A stretch of DNA of 58,917 nucleotides, from the NCBI GenBank assembly GCA_024641855.1, contig JAHECG010000010.1, forward strand, positions 1 to 58,917, written 5' to 3'. The position numbers and the translations under genes are program-made. Under the pieces are notes generated by a model. That model searched no databases. It was given only the letters and a program-made list of their open reading frames with translations, and was not told the DNA's origin. Shown one piece after another: positions 42,257 to 51,400 of the stretch; positions within the stretch are counted from its first letter, which is position 1, and each line of letters opens with the position of its first letter. This DNA is from Betaproteobacteria bacterium. GTDB taxonomy: Bacteria; Pseudomonadota; Gammaproteobacteria; Burkholderiales; Thiobacteraceae.

Positions 42257-43726
42257 ATGTTAGAACAATCGCCGCCACTGGCTGATCAGGGGCATTCTTG
42301 TTGCGGCACCGCGCAGTCGCCAGCAGCAAAATCCTTTAATTTGGTGCTAATCAATCCTTATGAGCTTGGACGGCAGCCGTTTGCTTTGGCCGAGGCCAGC
42401 GCTTGGTTAAAGCGTGCCGGGTATCCGGTGCATTGCCTCGATCTGGCTTTGCAGAAATTGGATCCGACGCTGTTGGCTACGGCCGATGGCGTGGCAATTT
42501 ATTTGGGGATGCATACCGCGACCAGAATCGCGATGGAAGCCTTGCCCCGTATTCGCCAATTGGCGCCCAACGCACAGATGGCCGCCTTTGGTTTGTATGC
42601 GCCGATGAATGCGGATTTATTGCGTGGCTCTGGTGTGTCTGCGATTTTTGGCGGTGAATCGGAGCCGGATTTGGTGGCTTGGGCCAATACACTTTGTACG
42701 GAACCGGGTGTAATCGTTGACCAAGCCACGATTGTGCGTCACGACAAAATCGAATTTTTGCCACCGGATCGCAGTGATTTACCGCAACTGGAACGCTATG
42801 CGCATTTGGTGTTGCCCGATGGCAGCACGCGCGTTGCCGGGTTCGTCGATAGCACGCGCGGTTGCAAGCATGTGTGCCGCCATTGCCCGGTAGTGCCAGT
42901 GTATGAAGGGAAATTTCGCGTGGTGCCGGTGGATATCGTGCTGGGGGATATCGAACAACAAATCGCGGCGGGCGCACGACACATTTCGTTTGGCGATCAC
43001 GACTTTTTCAATGGTCCGACCCATGCGCTAAACGTAGTGCGCGCATTGCATGCGCGTTGGCCGGACGTGAGCTTCGATGCCACGATCAAGATTCAACATT
43101 TACTGGATCATGCGGATTTATTGCCCGAACTCAAGCGCAACAATTGCTTGTTCATTATTGCGGCAGTCGAATCGGTAGATGATCATGTGCTCGGCTATTT
43201 GGCGAAGAATCATACCCGTGCAGATTTTTATCGTGCAGTCGATTTAGTGCGTGCTGCCGGTATTGCGCTGGCGCCGACCTGGGTGGCGTTTCATCCGTGG
43301 ACGACGCTGGAAGCGTATCTCGATTTGCTCAAGAGTCTAGTGGATTTGCGATTAGTGCAGGCCGTGCCGCCGGTACAGTTGTCGATTCGCTTATTGGTTC
43401 CGGCGGGATCCAAACTATTGGAATTGCCTGGATTTACCGATTTGATTAGCCCCTTCGATGCGAAATTATTAGGGTATCCCTGGCGCAATCCAGATGCACG
43501 CGTCGATGCGTTACAGACTGAAATTCAGCAGTCTGTGATGCAAGCAGAGAAAGCCAATACACCGCGCCGAGACGTGTTTGCATCGATTTGGCGTATGGCG
43601 CATGCGGCATTGGGTTTATCGGCACCAGATTTAGACGGCAGCGAACTGGGTTCCGCTGTACCGCACATGTCCGAGCCTTGGTATTGCTGTGCTGAGCCGA
43701 CCGAAGCGCAGCTACAGAACTTTTAA
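42257..43726 (+). CDS. CUAEP/CCAEP-tail radical SAM protein
   Basis: A 489-residue protein with an N-terminal cobalamin-binding-like region (about 25-150) and a radical SAM core. The 4Fe-4S motif C-x3-C-x2-C is Cys203, Cys207 and Cys210 (GCKHVCRHC), followed by RHISFGDHDFFNG, typical of the Gly-containing SAM site. The C-terminus carries Trp-Tyr-Cys-Cys-Ala-Glu-Pro at 475-481, the tail seen in the family named CUAEP/CCAEP-tail radical SAM (seleno)protein; here both positions are ordinary cysteine codons. A second Cys-Cys pair is at 15-16. The ATG at 42257 has no clear ribosome-binding site; an in-frame ATG at 42113, inside the thioredoxin gene, would add 48 residues. An ATP-grasp gene follows. 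Confidence 0.85.
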   Translation: MLEQSPPLADQGHSCCGTAQSPAAKSFNLVLINPYELGRQPFALAEASAWLKRAGYPVHCLDLALQKLDPTLLATADGVAIYLGMHTATRIAMEALPRIRQLAPNAQMAAFGLYAPMNADLLRGSGVSAIFGGESEPDLVAWANTLCTEPGVIVDQATIVRHDKIEFLPPDRSDLPQLERYAHLVLPDGSTRVAGFVDSTRGCKHVCRHCPVVPVYEGKFRVVPVDIVLGDIEQQIAAGARHISFGDHDFFNGPTHALNVVRALHARWPDVSFDATIKIQHLLDHADLLPELKRNNCLFIIAAVESVDDHVLGYLAKNHTRADFYRAVDLVRAAGIALAPTWVAFHPWTTLEAYLDLLKSLVDLRLVQAVPPVQLSIRLLVPAGSKLLELPGFTDLISPFDAKLLGYPWRNPDARVDALQTEIQQSVMQAEKANTPRRDVFASIWRMAHAALGLSAPDLDGSELGSAVPHMSEPWYCCAEPTEAQLQNF

Positions 43727-43749
43727 CGCGGCACGAAAAATTCTCCAAT

Positions 43750-45000
43750 ATGAAATCCATCCTATTACTTCTCCCGGTTTCCAGTTATCGCAACGAAGAC
43801 TTTCTGATTGCCGCTGATAAGCTCGGCGTGCAAGTGATCGCGGTGGCGGATAATTGTCCGCAGTTAGCGCCTGGGTGGGGCATGGGCGCGCTTTCCGCGG
43901 TGCCCTTCGATCAACCTTTGCTGGCTGCACAAACGATTTTAGAAAATTTGTCCGGCAAGCCGAATGCCGTCTTGGCAGTCGATGATCATGGTTTGGAGTT
44001 GGCGGCTTTGCTGCGCGAACAATTGAAATTGGCGGGCAATAGCCCCGCAGTGGTTGGCTTGACCCGCGACAAGCTGGCGTTTCGTCATTTGCTGCAAGAG
44101 CATGGGATGCTGTGTCCGGATTTCATGAGCTTAGCGGATGAGATCGATGCGCATGAACTTGAAGAATTGGCACGCAAACTTAGCTACCCAGTGGTGGTGA
44201 AAGCGCGTCGCTTGTCTGCCAGTCGTGGCGTGGTGCGCGCCAACAATGCGATGGAGTTTATCGGCGCCGTGCGTTGGGTACGTGCCATACAAGCGCGTGC
44301 CGATCGCGAAAGCCAAGAGTTGGGTTTGGTGGTGGAATCTTTCATTGCGGGCCGTGAATATGCGCTGGAAGCGTTGCTGAACGATGGCAAGCTACAAGTC
44401 TTAGCACTATTCGATAAACCGGATCCGCTCAATGGCCCGTATTTTGAAGAGACGATTTATGTCACGCCATCGCATTTGCCGCAAACCGCGCAAACGCAGA
44501 TTACCGAGCAAGTTGAGCGTGCTTGTTGCCTTGCGGGGCTGAGCACGGGCCCAGTGCATGCTGAGATGCGGATCAATGATCGCGGTATTTGGTTGCTGGA
44601 AGTGGCAGCACGTTCCATTGGTGGTCTCTGTGGGCGTATGTTGAAACACGCGCTTGGCATGAGCTTGGAAGAGGTGTTGTTGCGGCATGCTTTAGGAGAG
44701 GCTGTGCCCGATGCTACCGCACGTAACGCTTCAGCTGTGATGATGATCCCGATTCCTAAGCGCGGTATTTATCAGGGCGTAGCGGGGTTGAATGCGGCAT
44801 TGGCCGTGACGCACGTGCAATCGGTTTTGATTACGGCGGAACCCGGTGCGCTGCTGTTGCCGGCACCGGAAGGTGCGAGCTACCTGGGTTTTATCTTCGC
44901 GCAGGCTGACGATCCCGCATCCGCTGAATTGGCATTGCGCCAAGCGCATCGACGCTTGGTGTTCGAGATTCAAACCGAAGTGCCTTTAGCCTTGGCGTAA
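43750..45000 (+). CDS. ATP-grasp ligase beside the radical SAM protein
   Basis: A 416-residue ATP-grasp protein. It has a pre-ATP-grasp region (to about 100) with LLPVSSYRNEDFLIAADKLG, a central ATP-grasp fold with LSYPVVVKARRLSASRGVVR and FIAGREYALEALLNDGKL and a catalytic Mg-binding HAEMRINDRGIWLLEVAARSIGGLCGRML near 265-295. Such enzymes join a carboxylate to an amine or thiol using ATP. The substrate may be connected to the radical SAM enzyme, whose gene ends 23 bases upstream; carboxylate-amine ligases of this type (like those making carnosine or dapdiamide) are the closest class. The tight spacing points to an operon. Confidence 0.9.
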   Translation: MKSILLLLPVSSYRNEDFLIAADKLGVQVIAVADNCPQLAPGWGMGALSAVPFDQPLLAAQTILENLSGKPNAVLAVDDHGLELAALLREQLKLAGNSPAVVGLTRDKLAFRHLLQEHGMLCPDFMSLADEIDAHELEELARKLSYPVVVKARRLSASRGVVRANNAMEFIGAVRWVRAIQARADRESQELGLVVESFIAGREYALEALLNDGKLQVLALFDKPDPLNGPYFEETIYVTPSHLPQTAQTQITEQVERACCLAGLSTGPVHAEMRINDRGIWLLEVAARSIGGLCGRMLKHALGMSLEEVLLRHALGEAVPDATARNASAVMMIPIPKRGIYQGVAGLNAALAVTHVQSVLITAEPGALLLPAPEGASYLGFIFAQADDPASAELALRQAHRRLVFEIQTEVPLALA

Positions 45001-45062
45001 ACAACGCCAGATAATCTAGAAAATGCCTTGTCTCAGCCGCTATGCTCGCTTAGCATAAGCCG

Positions 45063-45683
45063 ATGCAATCTACCGATATGACACGCGTTGGCATCACATT
45101 GTTGATAGCGCTTATTTTTTCGTCACCCGTATCGGCCGATATTTTTGGCTATACCGACGCGGCGGGCACACTCGTGTTGTCCGACACCAAAAACGACAAT
45201 CGTTATGCACTTTTGTTGCGTACGGAAATCGAAAAGAACGCGGAACTTGCGGTGCCGTTTGCCGGTGGACGCATTAACTGGGAAAATCAAAAGCGCTTTG
45301 CACCTTTGGTGGCGCAAGCGGCGCGCACTTATCATCTCGACGAAGCTTTACTACACGCCGTAATTTCCACGGAATCCGGTTATGAGCCACGCGCGGTTTC
45401 TCCGAAAGGGGCGATCGGCTTGATGCAGGTGATGCCGGATACTGGAAAACGCTTTGGGGTTTCGAATTTGAATGATCCGGCACAAAACGTGGAAGCGGGC
45501 GCCCGTTATTTACGTGTTTTGCTAAAGCAATTCGATAATGATTTACAGCTGGTGCTGGCGGCGTATAACGCGGGCGAGAATGCAGTGTTGCGCCATGGAA
45601 AGCGCATTCCACCTTATCGTGAAACGCGTCAGTATGTTCCGCGTGTGCTGGCGCTGTATAAGAAATTTCAAACTAAAATTTAG
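45063..45683 (+). CDS. Exported lytic transglycosylase (SLT domain)
   Basis: A 206-residue periplasmic muramidase-like protein. A signal peptide ends near Val-Ser-Ala; a short DUF4124-like strand segment (IFGYTDAAGTLVLSDT) follows, then the SLT domain (about 80-200) with catalytic Glu104 in AVISTESGYEPRAVSPKGAIGL and the AAYNAGENAV block. It cleaves the murein MurNAc-GlcNAc bond. The start is ATG 45063, with an alternative ATG five codons later. It is followed 12 bases later by rfbC, suggesting co-transcription with rhamnose genes. Confidence 0.9.
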   Translation: MQSTDMTRVGITLLIALIFSSPVSADIFGYTDAAGTLVLSDTKNDNRYALLLRTEIEKNAELAVPFAGGRINWENQKRFAPLVAQAARTYHLDEALLHAVISTESGYEPRAVSPKGAIGLMQVMPDTGKRFGVSNLNDPAQNVEAGARYLRVLLKQFDNDLQLVLAAYNAGENAVLRHGKRIPPYRETRQYVPRVLALYKKFQTKI

Positions 45684-45695
45684 AAGAATCGTTTT

Positions 45696-46241
45696 ATGAA
45701 TGTGACCCCCACAGCATTGCCGGATGTTTTGCTTATCGAACCCAAAGTCTTTGGCGACACGCGTGGTTTTTTTTATGAGAGCTATAACCGCAAAGCTTTT
45801 CAAATTGCCACGGGCCTTGATGTAGATTTCGTGCAGGACAATCATTCGCGTTCGGCGCAAGGTGTGCTGCGCGGCTTGCATTATCAGATTCAACAGCCGC
45901 AAGGCAAGTTGGTGCGCGCAGTTGTTGGCGCGGTGTTTGATGTGGCGGTGGATATGCGCGCTAGCTCGCCGACTTTCGGAAAGTGGGTCGGCGTGGAACT
46001 GTCCGCCGAGAATAAAAAAATGTTGTGGGTACCCCCTGGTTTTGCGCATGGATTTTTAGTGTTGAGCGAATTCGCGGAGTTTTTATATAAAACCACTGAC
46101 TACTATGCGCCATCGTCTGAGCGCTCGGTGGCTTGGAATGATGCGCAAATCGGCATTGTTTGGCCACTATCGGGCCCACCGTTACTGTCGGCGAAGGATC
46201 AGGCCGGTACCCGGTTTGCGGACGCGGAAGTGTTTCCATGA
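45696..46241 (+). CDS. rfbC: dTDP-4-dehydrorhamnose 3,5-epimerase
   Basis: A 181-residue RmlC-type epimerase with the jelly-roll fold. FVQDNHSRSAQGVLRGLHYQ holds the catalytic His62 and Arg59; a later segment WVPPGFAHGFLVLSE and DYYAPSSER complete the site. It converts dTDP-4-keto-6-deoxyglucose to the 4-keto-rhamnose, which the next enzyme reduces. The stop overlaps the rfbD start by four bases. rfbA and rfbB are not in the window and may lie elsewhere. dTDP-L-rhamnose feeds surface polysaccharide. Confidence 0.96.
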   Translation: MNVTPTALPDVLLIEPKVFGDTRGFFYESYNRKAFQIATGLDVDFVQDNHSRSAQGVLRGLHYQIQQPQGKLVRAVVGAVFDVAVDMRASSPTFGKWVGVELSAENKKMLWVPPGFAHGFLVLSEFAEFLYKTTDYYAPSSERSVAWNDAQIGIVWPLSGPPLLSAKDQAGTRFADAEVFP

Positions 46242-47110
46242 AAGTATTGATTACCGGCGCCAACGGTCAAGTCGGCTGGGAGTTGCAGCGCGCGCTCGCG
46301 CCCTTAGGTGAGGTATTGGCGTTGGGGCATGCGCAGTTGGATTTAGCGAACGCCGATGCAATTCGCCAAATGCTGCGCCATGCAGCGCCAGATTTAATCG
46401 TCAATGCGGCGGCCTACACGGCAGTCGATCGCGCCGAGCAAGAGCCAGTGTTAGCGCAAGCTATCAATGGAGATGCGCCCGGCATCCTGGCCGAAGAAGC
46501 GCAGCGCTTGAATGCGGCTTTGATCCATTTTTCCACCGATTATGTGTTCGATGGCAGCAAGGGCGCACCGTATGAAGAGATCGATGCGACCAATCCGTTG
46601 GGTGTGTATGGCGCGACCAAGTTGGCGGGTGAGAAGGCGATTAGCGCGGTTAATTGCGCGCATCTGATCTTACGCACCAGTTGGGTTTACGGTGCGCGCG
46701 GCAAAAACTTCTTGCTCACGATGCAGCGCTTGGCGCGGGAGCGCGATGAATTACGCGTGGTAGACGATCAAATCGGTGCGCCGACTTGGAGCCGTATGCT
46801 GGCCGAAGCCACCGGTTTGATGCTTGCACAGTGTCTGCATAAAGGTACGGTTGCGGATCGATTGCGTGATAAGAGTGGCCTCTATCATCTCAGTGCAGGC
46901 GGACAAACCAGTTGGTTCGGCTTCGCGAGTGCGATCGTGCAGCACCATGAAAACCCGCCGCAGATGACCCCGATCTCGACCAGCGACTATCCGCTACCAG
47001 CGGCACGCCCGGCTTACTCAGTCCTCGCTAATGACAAGATGGCGCGTCATTTCGGTGTCTCTTTGCCTGATTGGCGGCATAGCCTTGGACAGTGTTTGAC
47101 GCAAAATTGA
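46238..47110 (+). CDS. rfbD: dTDP-4-dehydrorhamnose reductase
   Basis: A 290-residue RmlD short-chain dehydrogenase. The NAD(P) loop GANGQVGWEL is at residues 7-16, STDYVFDG is near 100-107 and the catalytic YxxxK is YGATK near 125-129. It completes dTDP-L-rhamnose synthesis. A longer frame opens inside rfbC, but ATG 46238 in ATGA overlap gives the normal length. The next gene begins 100 bases later. Confidence 0.96.
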   Translation: MKVLITGANGQVGWELQRALAPLGEVLALGHAQLDLANADAIRQMLRHAAPDLIVNAAAYTAVDRAEQEPVLAQAINGDAPGILAEEAQRLNAALIHFSTDYVFDGSKGAPYEEIDATNPLGVYGATKLAGEKAISAVNCAHLILRTSWVYGARGKNFLLTMQRLARERDELRVVDDQIGAPTWSRMLAEATGLMLAQCLHKGTVADRLRDKSGLYHLSAGGQTSWFGFASAIVQHHENPPQMTPISTSDYPLPAARPAYSVLANDKMARHFGVSLPDWRHSLGQCLTQN

Positions 47111-47210
47111 CGTATATTCGATTAGTGATGTACGTTTCAAACAGTTTGCTTTCGCCAGAAAATTGGCGCTACTATGACGTCATTTTGACCGTCTTGACAG
47201 GGAATAGGGA

Positions 47211-48335
47211 ATGACGCAACAAGTCAGTATTTTGATCGTAGACGACGACCCCTTTATGCGCGAATTAATTTGCAATGCGTTAGAGGATTTTAATCACCTA
47301 ACGGCTGAGAGTGGTGAAGCCTGCTTGGCTGCCGTAGCACAATCTTTACCGGAATTAATTTTGCTTGATGTAGAAATGCCGGGCGTTGATGGTTACGAAA
47401 CCTGTCGCCGACTAAAGGCTGACGTTGCCGCTGCGGTCCCAGTCATATTTCTTTCTGCGCATGATGAAATAGAAGATCGTTTACGTGGTTATGAAGCGGG
47501 TGCCGATGATTATCTGGTAAAGCCTTTTGATCCAATCGAGTTACGCGCCAAGATCGCCAATCTCCTTCAAGCGCGTGCAGATAAAAGTCAGTTGCAAGAA
47601 CGGGCAGATTACGCCGGTCGCACGGCGATGACCGCGATGACTACGTTGGGCGAATTGGGCGCTTTGCTGCAAGCGATACAGCGCTTCAACACCTGCGTGA
47701 ATAACACGTCGCTTGCGGATGAAGTGTTGTTCGGTATAGCGCTTTATGATTTGGGGGGCGTGGTGCAAATTCGCTTACCGAATGCAACGATTTCGCGTTC
47801 CGCCCATGGTGCGGCAAGCCCGTTGGAAATTTCCGTGATTGGCCACATGGCCGGCATGGAACGCATTGTGCAATTCAAAACCAGGCTGTCGATTACTTAC
47901 GATCATGTCTCCCTGTTGATCAATAACATGCCGGTCACAGACCCTGATCGGTGCGGACGATTGCGCGATCATTTGGCTGCGCTGGTTGATAGCGCAGAAA
48001 TGCGTGTGCGAAGCTTGCTGGTGACGGAGCAATCCGATCGGCGCGGTGTGGCGATTGCGCGCGCCGTTCAGTCCGCTACGCTGGCACTCGACGAAATCGA
48101 TCACGCCCACCGCGAAAGTGGTGCCGCCCTGAATGTAGCCATTCATGAACTCGTGGATGCCATCGAACGCGCTTATATTGGACTAGGGCTGACGGATGGC
48201 CAGGAAGCGATGCTCTCGGAATTCGTACGATCAGGAGTGGATAAGATTCTGAGCGCGCATGCCCTGGGAACGGATATTGGCGATCGTTTGACCGGTCTCG
48301 TTGCCGAATTAAAAAATGCAGCAGCTACATCCTGA
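47211..48335 (+). CDS. Response regulator with uncharacterised output domain
   Basis: A 374-residue protein. The receiver domain (1-125) has Asp11-13, phosphoacceptor Asp53 in LLDVEMPG, and Lys in KPFDPIEL. The remaining 250 residues are mainly helical and contain LLITYDHVSL-like and TEQSDRRGVAIARAVQSATLALDEIDHAHR segments; I recognise no named output domain. No DNA-binding motif is evident, so it may act by protein interaction. The convergent 1613-residue hybrid kinase ends 97 bases away and may be its partner. An AGGGAATAGGG region precedes the ATG. Confidence 0.85.
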   Translation: MTQQVSILIVDDDPFMRELICNALEDFNHLTAESGEACLAAVAQSLPELILLDVEMPGVDGYETCRRLKADVAAAVPVIFLSAHDEIEDRLRGYEAGADDYLVKPFDPIELRAKIANLLQARADKSQLQERADYAGRTAMTAMTTLGELGALLQAIQRFNTCVNNTSLADEVLFGIALYDLGGVVQIRLPNATISRSAHGAASPLEISVIGHMAGMERIVQFKTRLSITYDHVSLLINNMPVTDPDRCGRLRDHLAALVDSAEMRVRSLLVTEQSDRRGVAIARAVQSATLALDEIDHAHRESGAALNVAIHELVDAIERAYIGLGLTDGQEAMLSEFVRSGVDKILSAHALGTDIGDRLTGLVAELKNAAATS

Positions 48336-48347
48336 AGCTTTTTGGTT

Positions 48348-48384
48348 GAGATTTCGAATTGACTCGAACCTGTTTTGAAATCTC
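48348..48384. terminator. Inverted repeat between convergent regulator and hybrid kinase
   Basis: GAGATTTC at 48348-48355 pairs with GAAATCTC at 48377-48384 with a 21-base loop. It has no strong T tract, but its position between two convergent genes is consistent with a bidirectional stop. Confidence 0.4.
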
Positions 48385-48432
48385 TGCGCGCCGGTAAGGG
48401 GCATGCTTCGTACCTTAGTTACGTACCCTGTT

Positions 48433-51400
48433 TTAGTGAATTTCTTGCTGTGCAATCGCGTTTAAGGTTTCGATCAGCTGGCGTTCTGCTGCAGAGACTA
48501 ACGATTCTGTTTCCCCGGATTCGTGCTTGAGCGCGGTTTCAAGCGATGCAGCGGCTTTTTGCAACGGCTTGGCTCCGATCGAACCTGCAATCCCTTTGAG
48601 TGAATGAACTTGTCGTGTGGCGGTGGTGATGTCGCCATCGGCGATCAACGTTTTCAATAGCGCGATGTTGGTAGAGGGGCTGTCTTGGAACATTTTTAGC
48701 ATACGTGCGTAGAATGTTTGATTGCCGTTTGCCGAAATCATGCCGGCGGCGATGTCGAGCGTAATTTCGCTCGACGTCGTTGACTCTTCTTCTTGGCTGG
48801 CTTCAGCCGTTTGCACTTCTGCATGTGCAAGGTGGGGGGGCGCGATGTTTGTTTGTGTGCTTGCATTCTTCGTGAGCCAGTGCAGAAGACCAGCATAGAG
48901 CGCTTCCGGCAGAATGGGTTTTGTTAAAATATCATTCATGCCGACGTCGAGTACGCGCTGTCGTTCTTCAATCATGGCATGGGCCGTCAGGGCAATAATG
49001 GGCAGGTTGGGTTGCGTATCCCGAATAACGCGCGTGGCTGCGTAACCATCCATGACCGGCATTTGTAAATCCATGAGAACCAGATCATAGGATTTGATAG
49101 CGACGGCCTGCACGGCCTGTAGGCCATCCTCGGCCATATCGATGCGCGCTCCAGTGAGAGCGATCAATTCGCTGGCCACTTGCCGATTAAAATCGTTGTC
49201 ATCCACCAGCAAAATCAGCTTACCGTCCAGTATGGGTACGGTATCTTTCGGTATGGTCTTTATCGGCGGACGGGATGCCCCAAGGAGGTTGGCCAGGGTA
49301 TCGTAGAGCGTCGAGCGAGAGATCGGCTTGGAGAGAAAGGCTTGAATATCACCGGCTTGCGATTGCGTCTGTGCTTCATTCATATTCTTGCCCGTGATGA
49401 GAATGATGGGCGTGGCCATGCCGCATTCTCGAATGCGACGAGCCAGCGCTACGCCATCCATTTCTACCAAGTGCCAATCCGTCAAGATAATGTCGAATTG
49501 ATTATTTTCCTTTAGTCGTTTTAGGGCGGCCTCTCCTGAATGGACGGCTTGCGTCACATAACCGAACGTATTCAGGATTCTGGTCAAGAGTTCACGCATG
49601 TTTTCATTGTCATCTACGATCAGGGCTTGCTTGCGATCTTTGGCAGGCTGCGATAGCTCTGGTGAATCCTGTTGCGCGATACCAAAGCGCGCAGTGAAGG
49701 AGAAAGTACTGCCGCTACCCAACTGGCTATCGATGCTGATGTCTCCACCCATGCGTTCTACCAATTGCCGACAAATCACCAGGCCGAGGCCGGTGCCGCC
49801 AAATTTTCGAGTGGTGGAACTGTCGGCCTGGGTGAACGGTGTGAACAATGTTGCTTGTTGTTCGGGCGTCATCCCTAGTCCGGTATCGCGCACGATAAAG
49901 CGCAGCACGGCCGATGCGTCGGAGACGTTCAGCGGTTCTACGATAAGGCTGATTTCCCCTTGTTGGGTGAATTTGATGGCATTCCCAATTAGATTCACCA
50001 GGATTTGATTTAAACGTGTGGGATCGCCCAGTAGCCAATGCGGCGCATCGGGCCGTGCGGTCACCACAAACTCAATGTTTTTCTCGCGGCTTTTGGCGCT
50101 GAATAAAGCATTCACCGTGCCTAGAACGTCATCTAAGTTGAACGGGGTGATTTCCATGACCAACTTGCCGGCTTCAATCTTGGAAAAATCCAAAATGTCA
50201 TTGATGATCCCAAGCAGGGATTCGGCCGACATCCGCATCTTGGATACATAATCGGTTTGCTGTGGATCAAGCTTGGTGTTTAGACAGAGATAGGCAAAAC
50301 CCAACAGTGCATTAATGGGCGTGCGGATTTCATGACTCATATTAGCCAGGAAATGGCTTTTTGCCACATCCGCAGCCTCGGCTTGTATTTTGGATTCCAT
50401 GAGGGCTTGGTTTAACTGGCGGCGGTTGACGCCCATGGCGACGATTTCAGCAACCTGTTCCAGAAAGTTAAGTTCCTGCGACGATTTGTGATGATCGGGG
50501 TCGAGGTACAGCACAATTTCGCCAAGCACGACGTCGTGCATTAAGAGCGGAATGCGATAGCTGTTAGTTAGGTCATTGACATCAGGCACAAGTGGGCGGG
50601 CGGGGTTGGCCGCCACATCTTCCAAGGTGTTCGGGTCGTTTGACGCGGGCACAAGCAGCGGTGGCGTTTCCTTCAAGCCATATTCGGAGATTAATCGCAT
50701 CGTATTGCCGTGCGTATGTTCGGTTAACAATATCGCACCTTTAGCCACGGATTGCAGCCATGAAATTTTCGTGATCAATACGCGCAGCGTGATATCAATG
50801 AATTCATCGAGTGGCAGCGCCATTAAAGCTAGCCGCAACAGTTCAGCCAGGATATGTTCTTCGGAAGCTTGTTTTGCCAGCTGAGTTTTCTGCTGTTTCA
50901 GCATCGCGAGGATGTGTTTCCGTTCCCGTTCTTTGCTCACGGCATCAATCAGTTGGGCGCAGGTAGCGAGCACCGGCGTCAGCAAGTCGACCACACTTTT
51001 ATCGTAGCCATTTGGCCGATTCGCTAAGCCGACCATGCCGATAAATTGCTTGCCCAGAATGACGGGTATACCGAGAAAAGAATGCAGCGGAGGATGCCCG
51101 TCGGGGGTGCCGCCGCTACGCGTATCGTTGGCGGGGTCATTACTGATCACAATTTCGCAGGTTCGTATGACATGGCCGAATAGCGTATCGAGATTGCGAA
51201 ACTCTATCCCTTGTTGTTTATTCTCCGCATAGCGTTTTTGGCTGACGTCGTCCCAAGCAATATTGGTCAGGGAAAAAATTTTAAGATAAGGGTTGCTATT
51301 CTCATCATGCAGAATTTCACCGATGAAACCGAATTGACTTCCGGTCAGCTCAAGAATATTAGGTAACATGCTTTCAAAAAAAGCATTCGAATCTTCGCTA

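Noticed and set aside
43699-43707. Possible selenocysteine codon in the CCAEP tail
   Set aside because: The codons read TGC TGT GCT, all ordinary sense codons, with no in-frame TGA, so no selenocysteine is encoded.
45023-45058. Eleven-codon frame starting ATGCCTTGT between the ATP-grasp and transglycosylase genes, considered as a precursor peptide
   Set aside because: No ribosome-binding site, and part of it is a TATGCT/AGCATA hairpin. Eleven residues are too few to support a RiPP claim.
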